In this document: piece after piece, positions 40,614 to 48,259 of the stretch
Position numbering within the stretch: the first letter of the stretch is position 1
Layout: each line of letters opens with the position of its first letter
From: Streptomyces sp. Tue6028
Lineage (GTDB): Bacteria > Actinomycetota > Actinomycetes > Streptomycetales > Streptomycetaceae
Reading direction: 5' to 3'
Length of the DNA stretch: 64,000 nucleotides
Assembly (NCBI RefSeq): GCF_002300165.1
Contig: NZ_MLCE01000029.1
Location: 97,039 to 161,038, forward strand
Translations under genes and position numbers: made by a program
The notes under the pieces: model-generated
What the model saw: only the letters and a program-made list of their open reading frames with translations
Databases searched by the model: none
What the model was told of the DNA's origin: nothing

Positions 40614-40645
40614 GAGGGGCAGCGGCGCGATCGCCACTGCCCCTC
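40614..40645. terminator. Terminator at the end of gluABCD
   Basis: GAGGGGCAG (40614-40622) pairs with CTGCCCCTC (40637-40645), and after one mismatch GGCG/CGCC extends the stem to a 4-nt loop. It lies 26 bp past the gluD stop on the minus strand. Streptomyces-type, without a T run. Confidence 0.78.
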
Positions 40646-40670
40646 GGTCACCGCCCGGGTTGACTGTCCG

Positions 40671-41552
40671 TCAGGCGACAGTCGCGCCGGCGGCGGTCGC
40701 GTCTCCCGTGTCGGCCGCCGGGAGCACCGTGCCCGTCGACTTCTTGCCGCGCCGCAGCCGGCCCTCGAGCCAGGACGCGAAGCTCGTGAGGGCGAAGTTC
40801 AGCACGATGTAGATGACGGCCACCACGATGAAGCTCGGGATGACGTTGGCGTAGTTGGCCGCGAGCGTGCTGCGGGCGTTGAGCAGCTCGGTGAACTGGA
40901 GCAGCACACCGCCCAGCGCCGTGTCCTTCACGATGACGACGAGCTGGCTGACGATGGCGGGCAGCATGACCGTGACGGCCTGCGGGAGCAGGATGCTGGT
41001 CATCGTCTGGTTCTTGCGCAGGCCGATGGCCATGGCGGCTTCCGACTGCCCCTTGGGCAGGGCGAGGATGCCGGCGCGCACGACCTCGGCCAGGACCGAG
41101 GAGTTGTACAGCACCAGGCCCGTGACGACGGCGTAGAGCGGGCGCTCCTCGCTGCTGAGACCGCTGGAGCGGACGTACAGCTCGTTGGCGAACAGCATGA
41201 GCAGCAGCACCGGGATGGCGCGGAAGAACTCGACCACCACACCGGCAGGCACGCTGATCCACCGGTGGTCGGACAGGCGGGCGATGCCGAAGAGCGCGCC
41301 CAGCGGAAGGGCGATCACCATGGCCAGCGCCGCGGCCTTGAGGGTGTTGCCGAGTCCCGGCAGCAGATAGGTCGTCCACGCCTCCGCGGTGGTGAACGGC
41401 TCCCACAGGGACCACTTCAGCTGTCCCTTGTCGTCCATCGTCCGCCAGATCCACCACAGGAAGAGGGCGAACAGGACGAAGGACACCACGGACACGATCA
41501 CGTTGCGCCGCTTGGCCCGGGGGCCGGGAGCGTCGTAGAGAACGGAAGTCAT
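40671..41552 (-). CDS. gluD: GluD: glutamate ABC transporter permease
   Basis: 293 residues, His/Glu/Gln/Arg/opine-type permease of the BPD_transp_1 family. The N-terminal helix at about 18-38, then five further helices; the EAA loop is GQSEAAMAIGLRKNQT ... LPQAV. A Thr/Ala/Gly tail of about 25 residues ends the protein. The ATG at 41552 overlaps the gluC stop (ATGA). It forms the membrane channel with GluC, energised by GluA and supplied by GluB (gluABCD, SCO5774-5777 in S. coelicolor by recollection). A terminator hairpin follows. Confidence 0.93.
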   Translation of the reverse strand: MTSVLYDAPGPRAKRRNVIVSVVSFVLFALFLWWIWRTMDDKGQLKWSLWEPFTTAEAWTTYLLPGLGNTLKAAALAMVIALPLGALFGIARLSDHRWISVPAGVVVEFFRAIPVLLLMLFANELYVRSSGLSSEERPLYAVVTGLVLYNSSVLAEVVRAGILALPKGQSEAAMAIGLRKNQTMTSILLPQAVTVMLPAIVSQLVVIVKDTALGGVLLQFTELLNARSTLAANYANVIPSFIVVAVIYIVLNFALTSFASWLEGRLRRGKKSTGTVLPAADTGDATAAGATVA

Positions 41553-42214
41553 CGCTTCACCGCCAGTCGCTTGCCCAGCCAGCCGAGGAAGAGGCCGGTG
41601 GGCAGGGTCAGCACCACGAACCCGAAGGCGAAGACGGCGCCGATGAGCAGCGTCTGGGCCTCGTTCTCGATCATCGTCTTCATCAGGCTGGCGGCCTCGG
41701 CCACACCGATCGCCGCTGCCACGGTCGTGTTCTTGGTCAGCGCGATCAGCACGTTCGCCAGCGGGGTGATGACGGAGCGGAAGGCCTGGGGCAGCACGAT
41801 GAGCCGCAGGGTCTGGCTGAAGCTGAGCCCGATCGCACGGGCGGCCTCGGCCTGGCCCACGGGCACCGTGTTGATGCCGGACCGCAGTGCCTCGCACACG
41901 AAGGCGGAGTGGTAGGCGGCGAGGCTGAGGACCGCCAGGCGGAAGCCCTGGATGTCGAAGTTGTCGGTGCCCATCGTCACGCCGAAGATGTCGGCGAGGC
42001 CCAGCGAGCTGAAGACGATGATCACCGTCAGGGGGATGTTCCGGACGATGTTCACGTAGGCGGCGCCCGCTCCACGCAGCAGCGGGACCGGGCTGACCCG
42101 CATCGCGGCCAGCAGGGTGCCCCAGACGAGGGAGCCGACCGCGGACAGGACGGTGAGTTTCACCGTCATCCAGAACGCCCCTAGGACGTCATAACCTTGA
42201 AGAAAGTCGAACAC
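41549..42214 (-). CDS. gluC: GluC: glutamate ABC transporter permease
   Basis: 221 residues with five or six membrane helices. The EAA loop is GQAEAARAIGLSFSQTLRLIVLPQA, of which the core GQAEAARAIGL is diagnostic. The GTG at 42214 has GGGAG about 4 nt upstream and gives the length known for GluC proteins. It is coupled to gluD by an ATGA overlap. A 10-bp stem-loop in the gap separates it from gluB and may lower its expression relative to the binding protein. Confidence 0.92.
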   Translation of the reverse strand: MFDFLQGYDVLGAFWMTVKLTVLSAVGSLVWGTLLAAMRVSPVPLLRGAGAAYVNIVRNIPLTVIIVFSSLGLADIFGVTMGTDNFDIQGFRLAVLSLAAYHSAFVCEALRSGINTVPVGQAEAARAIGLSFSQTLRLIVLPQAFRSVITPLANVLIALTKNTTVAAAIGVAEAASLMKTMIENEAQTLLIGAVFAFGFVVLTLPTGLFLGWLGKRLAVKR

Positions 42215-42259
42215 GATCTCCCGCGCTTCCGGGTCTGTGGCGTACGTGGAGGACGCGGC

Positions 42260-42293
42260 GCGCCGCCGCCGTGATCGCGGTGAGCGGCGGCGC
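42260..42293 (-). promoter_or_regulatory. Stem-loop between gluB and gluC
   Basis: GCGCCGCCGC / GCGGCGGCGC, a perfect 10-bp stem with a 14-nt loop in the 132-bp gap. It is suited to partial termination or protection of the gluB message against 3' decay. Confidence 0.65.
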
Positions 42294-42346
42294 ACCCGCG
42301 GAGCCCCGCGTTGCCCGCGGGAGTCCTGCGTCGGCGGAGTTCCGCC

Positions 42347-43186
42347 TTACTTGACGATCGCGCCGATCTTCGGGGCCGGCTCGTTCTTGTAGTTGGCCGG
42401 GCCGAAGTTCTTCTCGACCGCCTTCTGCCAGGAACCGTCGCTGACCATCTTCTCCAGCGCCTTGTTGATCTTGTTGACCGTGGCGGTGTCACCCTTCTTC
42501 ACACCGACGCCGTAGTTCTCGTTGCTGAGCTTGAGCCCGGCGAGCTTGAACTGACCCTTGTACTTGTCCTGCGCGGCGAAGCCCGCGAGGATCGAGTCGT
42601 CGGTGGTCACCGCGTCCACGGCACCGCTCTGCAGGCCCGCGATGCACTCCGAGTAACCGGCGTACTTACGCAGGTTGGCCTTGGGGGCGATGGTGTCCTT
42701 GACGTTCTGGGCCGAGGTGGAGCCGGTCACGGAGCAGAGCTTCTTGCCGTTGAGGTCCGTGCCCTTGGAGATGTCCGAGTCGGTCTTGACCAGCAGGTCC
42801 TGGTGGGCGAGCAGGTAGGGGCCGGCGAAGTCGACCTTCTGCTTGCGCTCGTCGGTGATCGAGTACGTGGCCGCGATGAACTTGACGTCGCCGCGGGCGA
42901 GCGCGTTCTCGCGGTCGGCGCTCTTGGTCTCGACGAACTCGATCTGGTTCGGCTTGTAGCCGAGCTCCTTGGCGACATAGGTCGCCACGTCCACGTCGAA
43001 GCCGGAGAACGAGCCGCTGGGCTCCTTCAGGCCGAGGCCCGGCTGGTCGTACTTGATGCCGATCTTGATCTTGCCGCCGCCGGAGGACGACCCGTTGTCG
43101 TCCTTGTCGCCGGAGCCGCACGCCGTGGCGGTGACCGCGAGCGCGAGGACGGCGGCCGAGGCGGCGGTGACCTTGCGGAGCTTCAT
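42347..43186 (-). CDS. gluB: GluB: glutamate-binding lipoprotein
   Basis: 279 residues, family 3 solute-binding protein. A lipoprotein signal peptide (KLRKVTAASAAVLALAVTA, lipid-modified Cys in TACGSG, about residue 23) is followed by a Gly/Ser linker and the two-lobed binding domain (IKIGIKYDQPGLG, FSGFDVDVATYVAKELG, FIAATYSITDERKQKVDFAGPYL read in parts). It captures glutamate outside the membrane and hands it to GluCD. The ATG at 43186 is 9 nt from AAAGGA; the ATG at 43195 is too close to that site. Structured RNA lies on both sides of the gene. Confidence 0.93.
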   Translation of the reverse strand: MKLRKVTAASAAVLALAVTATACGSGDKDDNGSSSGGGKIKIGIKYDQPGLGLKEPSGSFSGFDVDVATYVAKELGYKPNQIEFVETKSADRENALARGDVKFIAATYSITDERKQKVDFAGPYLLAHQDLLVKTDSDISKGTDLNGKKLCSVTGSTSAQNVKDTIAPKANLRKYAGYSECIAGLQSGAVDAVTTDDSILAGFAAQDKYKGQFKLAGLKLSNENYGVGVKKGDTATVNKINKALEKMVSDGSWQKAVEKNFGPANYKNEPAPKIGAIVK

Positions 43187-43215
43187 GGTGAACATCCTTT
43201 GACTGGTGAAGAGAT

Positions 43216-43288
43216 GCAGTTCTTCAGGAACGAATGAGGGACTTCGGGGGCTGGACTCCGTCGACGAGGGCCAGCCGTGAAGAAGTGC
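43216..43288 (-). promoter_or_regulatory. Nested stem-loop between gluA and gluB
   Basis: GCAGTTCTTCA (43216-43226) and TGAAGAAGTGC (43278-43288) pair with one mismatch, and inside them GGCTGG pairs with CCAGCC. The structure covers most of the 108-bp gap and ends about 30 nt before the gluB start. Confidence 0.6.
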
Positions 43289-43294
43289 AGGACG

Positions 43295-44071
43295 TCAGTG
43301 GTGCAGGATCTTCGACAGGAAGTCCTTGGCACGGTCGCTGCGCGGGTTGCTGAAGAACTGGTCCGGCACAGCCTCTTCGACGATGCGACCGTCGGCCATG
43401 AACACCACCCGGTTGGCGGCAGAACGGGCGAAGCCCATCTCATGGGTGACGACGATCATGGTCATGCCGTCCCTGGCGAGCTGCTGCATGACCTCGAGGA
43501 CCTCGTTGATCATCTCGGGGTCCAGCGCCGAGGTCGGCTCGTCGAAGAGCATGACCTTGGGGTCCATGGCCAGCGCCCGGGCGATCGCGACACGCTGCTG
43601 CTGGCCGCCCGACAGCTGTGCGGGGTACTTGTCCGCCTGCGTGCCGACGCCGACGCGGTCGAGAAGCGTGCGGGCCTTCTCCGCCGCGGCCTTCTTGTCG
43701 GCCTTGCGGACCTTGATCTGCCCCAGCATCACGTTCTCGAGCACCGTCTTGTGCGCGAAGAGGTTGAAGGACTGGAAGACCATGCCCACGTCGGCCCGCA
43801 GCCGGGCGAGTGCCTTGCCCTCCTCGGGCAGCGGCTTGCCGTCGATCGAGATGTCACCCGAGTCGATGGTCTCCAGGCGGTTGATGGTGCGGCACAGAGT
43901 GGACTTTCCGGACCCGGAGGGCCCGATGACCACGACGACCTCGCCGCGGGCGATCGTCAGGTCAATGTCCTGGAGCACGTGCAACGCGCCGAAGTGCTTG
44001 TTGACGCCCTTCAGGACGACCAGTTCCTCGGCCGCGGCCACGGCGTCCTTGGCCACCGATGCTTCGGTCAT
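43295..44071 (-). CDS. gluA: GluA: glutamate ABC transporter ATPase
   Basis: 258 residues. ABC ATPase with Walker A GPSGSGKST, Q-loop VFQSFNLF, signature LSGGQQQRVAIARAL, Walker B VMLFDEPTSALDPE and the His switch VTHEMGFA. It drives the GluBCD importer. The ATG at 44071 gives the known GluA length and has GGAG 9 nt upstream; the ATG at 44086 is immediately after GAGGAGG and would add five residues. It is the first gene of gluABCD and divergent from gluR, so the 285-bp gap carries both promoters. Confidence 0.94.
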   Translation of the reverse strand: MTEASVAKDAVAAAEELVVLKGVNKHFGALHVLQDIDLTIARGEVVVVIGPSGSGKSTLCRTINRLETIDSGDISIDGKPLPEEGKALARLRADVGMVFQSFNLFAHKTVLENVMLGQIKVRKADKKAAAEKARTLLDRVGVGTQADKYPAQLSGGQQQRVAIARALAMDPKVMLFDEPTSALDPEMINEVLEVMQQLARDGMTMIVVTHEMGFARSAANRVVFMADGRIVEEAVPDQFFSNPRSDRAKDFLSKILHH

Positions 44072-44289
44072 CGCTTTTGGCTCCATCCTCCTCGGTTTCG
44101 GAGGACAGTAGTAACCCCGTACGACCAGCGTCATTACATCTGAGGGGAACTTGAGCATCACGATCCGGTAGCAATCGGACACGTGTCGTAGCAGGGGGTA
44201 CGCGGTCGCGTACCGGCTGGGTAACGGAAGCCGTCGGCAACCCGATGGCTCTTGACGCCATCCTTATCCATCGGCGTGACTTCCACAGT

Positions 44290-44303
44290 GCACGCGCGCG
44301 TGC
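44290..44303 (+). promoter_or_regulatory. 14-bp perfect palindrome upstream of gluR
   Basis: GCACGCGCGCGTGC, a perfect palindrome about 55 bp before the gluR ATG in the gluA/gluR divergent region (44072-44356). Possible operator. TTGACG at 44252-44257 is a -35-like hexamer, but no -10 lies at the right distance. Confidence 0.4.
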
Positions 44304-44356
44304 GTCGCGTTTCTACAAGCCGAGACCGTACGACCGATGAACCGGAGGGGGCCGGA

Positions 44357-45043
44357 ATGAGACTGCTCCTCGTCGAGGACGACAACCATGTCGCCGCTGC
44401 CCTGTCCGCGGTGCTGGCGCGACACGGTTTCGACGTCACGCACGCCCGCAGCGGCGAGGAGGCGCTCCAGGCGCTGGTGCCGGAGTGCGACGGCTTCGGG
44501 GTCGTCCTGCTCGACCTGGGACTGCCCGACCAGGACGGCTACGAGGTGTGCGGCAAGATCCGCAAGCGGACCAGCACCCCGGTGATCATGGTCACCGCCC
44601 GCTCCGACGTACGCTCCCGCATCCACGGCCTCAACCTCGGCGCCGACGACTACGTGGTGAAGCCGTACGACACCGGAGAGCTGCTCGCCCGTATCCACGC
44701 CGTGAGCCGGCGCAGCGTGCCGGACGAGGCCGCCACGCACGGCGAGACCGCGCTGCGGCTCGGACCCGTGCACATCGAACTTCCCAACCGCCAGGTCACC
44801 GTCGACGGTTCGACCGTCCAACTGACCCGCAAGGAGTTCGATCTCCTCGCACTGCTGGCCCAGCGGCCCGGGGTGGTCTTTCGCCGGGAACAGATCATCA
44901 GCGAGGTGTGGCGGACCAGTTGGGAGGGGACCGGGCGCACCCTGGAGGTGCACGTCGCGTCCCTGCGTTCCAAACTGCGCATGCCGGCGCTGATCGAGAC
45001 CGTACGCGGCGTCGGGTACCGGCTCGTCGCCCCGGTGCCGTAG
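44357..45043 (+). CDS. gluR: GluR: OmpR-type response regulator
   Basis: 228 residues. Receiver domain (1-115) with LLLVEDDNH, phospho-Asp in VVLLDLGLPDQDG and Lys in YVVKPYD; C-terminal winged helix (about 130-225: VQLTRKEFDLLALLA, then GTGRTLEVHVASLRSKL and VRGVGYRL). The ATG at 44357 is preceded by GGAGGGGG. In S. coelicolor GluR-GluK (SCO5778-5779 by recollection) responds to extracellular glutamate and activates gluABCD, which here is divergently placed. gluK starts 9 nt after the stop. Confidence 0.9.
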   Translation: MRLLLVEDDNHVAAALSAVLARHGFDVTHARSGEEALQALVPECDGFGVVLLDLGLPDQDGYEVCGKIRKRTSTPVIMVTARSDVRSRIHGLNLGADDYVVKPYDTGELLARIHAVSRRSVPDEAATHGETALRLGPVHIELPNRQVTVDGSTVQLTRKEFDLLALLAQRPGVVFRREQIISEVWRTSWEGTGRTLEVHVASLRSKLRMPALIETVRGVGYRLVAPVP

Positions 45044-45052
45044 CGGGGCCGG

Positions 45053-46459
45053 GTGCGCACACGTCTTCTGCCGCTGCTCATCGTCCTGATGGCCGCCGTG
45101 CTGCTGGCGCTCGGTGTTCCGCTGGCCGTGAGTGTGGCGGCGGCCGAGCAGCAACGGGTGGTCGTCGACCGCATCGACGACACGGCGCGCTTCGCGGCCC
45201 TCGCCCAGTTCGTCACGGACCCGCCGACCGCGGCCCCGGAGAACTTCACCGACGAACGCGGCCAGACCCTGCGCACGGAACTCGCCCGCTACTACAGCGT
45301 GTACGGCATCCGGGCCGGCGTCTTCTACCGCAACGACACGCCCATGGCCAACGCCCCGGACACCTGGCTCCTGCCCAAGAAGGGCGAGGCGCGCGACGCG
45401 TTCAACGAGGCGCGCGTCAGCCGGCGCAGCCACGACCCGCAACAGGTCTGGCCCTGGCAGCGGCACCGCCTCGTCGTCGCCTCCCCGGTCATCAGGGACG
45501 GTGACGTCATCGCCGTCGTCGTCACCGACTCGCCGACCGGGCAGATGCGCTCCAAGACCCTGCACGGCTGGCTGATCATCGGCGCGGGCGAGATCGCCGC
45601 GATGCTGCTCGCGCTCGGCGCGGCGCTGCGCCTCACCGGCTGGGTCCTCAGGCCGGTACGCGTCCTGGACGCCACCACCCACGACATCGCGACCGGGCGT
45701 CTGAAGTCCCGGGTGGCGGCCGCGGGCGGCCCGCCGGAGCTCAGACGCCTGGCCCGGTCGTTCAACGAGATGGCGGACAACGTCGAAGAGGTCCTGGAGC
45801 AGCAGCGCGCCTTCGTCGCCGACGCCTCGCACCAGCTGCGCAATCCGCTCTCGGCGCTGCTGCTGCGCATCGAGCTGCTCGCCCTGGAACTGCCCGAGGG
45901 CAATGAGGAGATCGCGTCGGTCCGTACCGAGGGCAAACGGCTCGCCCAGGTGCTCGACGACCTCCTCGACCTGGCGCTCGCCGAGCACGCCGAGGCCGAC
46001 CTCCAGCTGACCGACATCGGGGCCCTGACGGCCGAGCGCGTGGCGTCCTGGCAGCCCGTCGCCGAGAGCAAGGGCGTACGGCTCGCGGGGGCCTGCCCGG
46101 CCACCACGGCCTGGGCGGACCCCGTCACACTGTCCAGCGCCCTGGACGCGGTCATCGACAACGCGGTGAAGTTCACGCCCGGGGGAGGAAGCGTCGACGT
46201 GGAGGTCGCCTCGAACGGGGAGGCCTCGACGATCGTCGTGACCGACGGCGGCCCCGGCCTCAGCGACGAGGACCTGGCCCGCATCGGGGACCGGTTCTGG
46301 CGCAGCGCGGGACACCAGAACATCAAGGGCTCGGGCCTCGGCCTGTCCATCTCGCGCGCACTGCTCTCGGCGGGCGGCGGCTCCATCGCGTACGACCACC
46401 ACGAGCCGCACGGCCTGCGGGTCACGGTGAAGGTGCCGAGGTCGGGGCCGGCCGCCTGA
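45053..46459 (+). CDS. gluK: GluK: membrane sensor histidine kinase
   Basis: 468 residues. Two membrane helices (about 6-28 and 168-190) flank an extracytoplasmic sensor domain of about 140 residues. Then HAMP (RPVRVLDATTHDIA...), HisKA with the phospho-acceptor in DASHQLRNPLSALLL (about 260), and HATPase with N-box VIDNAVKFTPGG and G-box GSGLGLSI. The GTG at 45053 follows gluR by 9 nt, so the pair is one operon. It probably senses glutamate or the loaded binding protein. An orphan TAXI-type binding protein gene converges from downstream. Confidence 0.9.
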   Translation: MRTRLLPLLIVLMAAVLLALGVPLAVSVAAAEQQRVVVDRIDDTARFAALAQFVTDPPTAAPENFTDERGQTLRTELARYYSVYGIRAGVFYRNDTPMANAPDTWLLPKKGEARDAFNEARVSRRSHDPQQVWPWQRHRLVVASPVIRDGDVIAVVVTDSPTGQMRSKTLHGWLIIGAGEIAAMLLALGAALRLTGWVLRPVRVLDATTHDIATGRLKSRVAAAGGPPELRRLARSFNEMADNVEEVLEQQRAFVADASHQLRNPLSALLLRIELLALELPEGNEEIASVRTEGKRLAQVLDDLLDLALAEHAEADLQLTDIGALTAERVASWQPVAESKGVRLAGACPATTAWADPVTLSSALDAVIDNAVKFTPGGGSVDVEVASNGEASTIVVTDGGPGLSDEDLARIGDRFWRSAGHQNIKGSGLGLSISRALLSAGGGSIAYDHHEPHGLRVTVKVPRSGPAA

Positions 46460-46577
46460 GCGACCGCCGTCCGGCCGGGGCGGGGCTCGATCGACCGCCC
46501 TCGTGCGGAGCCTCGGCCCGAGGAGCGGACGTCCCACGCGCGGCCCGGCCGTGGGTGACCGCCCCGGCGCGCGGCCA

Positions 46578-46623
46578 GGACTTGAGCGGAGTCAGGGCTT
46601 GGACTTGAGCGGAGTCAGGGCTT
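46578..46623. repeat. 23-bp tandem duplication at the TAXI-gene stop codon
   Basis: Two exact 23-bp copies (GGACTTGAGCGGAG...TCAGGGCTT) at 46578-46600 and 46601-46623. The second copy covers the last codons and TGA of the minus-strand TAXI gene, the first lies just past it. No other structure was noted in the 46460-46614 gap. Confidence 0.85.
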
Positions 46624-47613
46624 GATCGACCGGTAGTAGCGGCGGGCGCCCTCGTGCAGCGGCAGGGGGTCGGTGTAGATGGCCGTGCGCAGGTCGACGA
46701 GCTGCGCCGCGTGCACCACGGCGCCGATGCGGTCGCGGCTGGCGATCACCGTGCGGGTGAGCTCCTGGGTGAGCTCCGCGTCCGCGTCCTCCCGGGTGAT
46801 CAGGTAATTGGCGACCGCCAGCGTCTGCACGGACATGCCGCGCTGAGCCTTGGGGTAGGCGTCGGCGGGCATCACCGCGGCGCGGTAGTAGCGGGAGGCG
46901 CCGCCCTGCTCGTGCAGCTTCTTGATGAGTTTGCTGCCGATCGGCACGAGCCTGATGCTGTCCGTCTTGGACAGTTCCACCACGGCGCTCGTCGGCAGTC
47001 CGCCGGACCAGAAGAAGGCGTCTATCTTGTGCCGCTTGAGCAGGTCCGGCATGGTCGCGATGCCGTCGGCCACCGGGCGGATGTCCTCGGCGGGGTCGAG
47101 CCCGGCCGCCTGGAGCACATGGTTGGCGATCAGCCGTACCCCGGAGCCGCTCGGGCCCACGGCGACGGTCTTGTTCCGCAGGTCCGCCACCGACCTCACG
47201 GACGACGAGCGCGGGACCACCAGGTGCACGTAGTCGTCGTAGAGCCGGGCGCAGCCCCGCAGCCGCTTCGCCCCCGGCTTGCCGTGCAGCAGGTACGTCT
47301 CCACCGCGTCGGCCGCCGCGATGGTGAAGTCGGCCTGCCCCGTGGCCACCCGCTGGACGTTCTCCTGCGAGCCGTCGCTGTTCTGCAGACGCACGTCCAG
47401 GCGGGGGAGGTCCTTGGCGATGGCGTCCTGGAGGAGGGTGCCGTACTTCTGGTAGACCCCCGTCGGCGTGCCCGTGCTGAACCTGACCGTCCCGCTGGGC
47501 GACTCCTCGCCCAGCGGCAGCAGCCACCACAGCAGCAGCCCGAAGACCACGAACGCGGCCGCCGAGCCGAGCAGCGCGCGGCGCCGGCCGATACGGGGGA
47601 GTGCCTGAAGCAT
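46615..47613 (-). CDS. TAXI-family TRAP-type solute-binding protein, membrane anchored
   Basis: 332 residues. An N-terminal helix (about 12-35, LLGSAAAFVVFGLLLWWLL) without lipobox or signal cleavage site is followed by a TAXI (TRAP-associated extracytoplasmic immunogenic) domain. Family motifs include FSTGTPTGVYQKYG, LQNSDGSQENVQRVATGQADF and KTVAVGPSGSGVRL (each read as separate blocks). TAXI proteins bind glutamate, glutamine or other carboxylates in several bacteria, usually for a TRAP permease, but no permease gene lies here. The ATG at 47613 has AGGA upstream. It converges on gluK, so it may feed the GluK sensor rather than a transporter (inference). Confidence 0.85.
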   Translation of the reverse strand: MLQALPRIGRRRALLGSAAAFVVFGLLLWWLLPLGEESPSGTVRFSTGTPTGVYQKYGTLLQDAIAKDLPRLDVRLQNSDGSQENVQRVATGQADFTIAAADAVETYLLHGKPGAKRLRGCARLYDDYVHLVVPRSSSVRSVADLRNKTVAVGPSGSGVRLIANHVLQAAGLDPAEDIRPVADGIATMPDLLKRHKIDAFFWSGGLPTSAVVELSKTDSIRLVPIGSKLIKKLHEQGGASRYYRAAVMPADAYPKAQRGMSVQTLAVANYLITREDADAELTQELTRTVIASRDRIGAVVHAAQLVDLRTAIYTDPLPLHEGARRYYRSIKP

Positions 47614-47700
47614 TCCGCGATCCTGCCAGCCGGGGGCTGCCATGACCAGGGCCGCCCCCGCCGACCGCGCGGCCACCTCCCGGATCGGTAGGGTCGCCGG

Positions 47701-48219
47701 ATGCAGTCCTCCCACCCCTCCCAGGACCCCGCGCCCGTCGTCCCGTCCCCCTCCTCCGGCGTCCCGGACCCCTCCTCCGCCGTCCCCGTGCCTTCGCCCC
47801 GTACCCCTGGCGCTCCTGCCGCGTCGCCCGCGTCCCTGGTGCGCGAGTTCCACCTCGCGTTCGGTCTGGACGCCAGCAGTACCCCGACCGAGGTGTCCCC
47901 GGCCCTGGCCGCACAGCGCGGTGACCTGCTCGCCGAGGAGGCCGCCGAGGTCGCCGAGGTCTCGGTCGGCGGCCCGCTCGACCGGCTGGCGCACGAGCTG
48001 GCCGACGTCGTGTACGTGGCCTACGGCACCGCGCTCGTCCACGGCATCGACCTGGACGCCGTGATCGCCGAGGTCCACCGGTCCAACATGACGAAGCTGG
48101 GCCCCGACGGCAGGGTCGCCCGCAGGGCCGACGGCAAGGTCCTCAAGGGGGACCACTACAGGGCCCCGGACGTCGCCCGGATCCTTCGCGGTCAGGGCTG
48201 GACGGCCGCTGAGGCATAG
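47701..48219 (+). CDS. MazG-like NTP pyrophosphohydrolase
   Basis: 172 residues. A Pro/Ser-rich tail of about 45 residues precedes a single all-alpha NTP-PPase domain with the metal motif EEAAEVAE and a second ELADVVY (E..D) helix. These enzymes hydrolyse non-canonical or excess nucleoside triphosphates. The C-terminal part has NMTKLGPDGRVARRADGKVLKG (read in parts), seen in phosphoribosyl-ATP diphosphatase-like proteins. The ATG at 47701 is divergent from the TAXI gene by 87 bp. miaB starts 41 bp downstream. Confidence 0.85.
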   Translation: MQSSHPSQDPAPVVPSPSSGVPDPSSAVPVPSPRTPGAPAASPASLVREFHLAFGLDASSTPTEVSPALAAQRGDLLAEEAAEVAEVSVGGPLDRLAHELADVVYVAYGTALVHGIDLDAVIAEVHRSNMTKLGPDGRVARRADGKVLKGDHYRAPDVARILRGQGWTAAEA

Positions 48220-48259
48220 GGCGACAGGAGGTACCCCGGGTACCGCCTACCCTTGTCAC

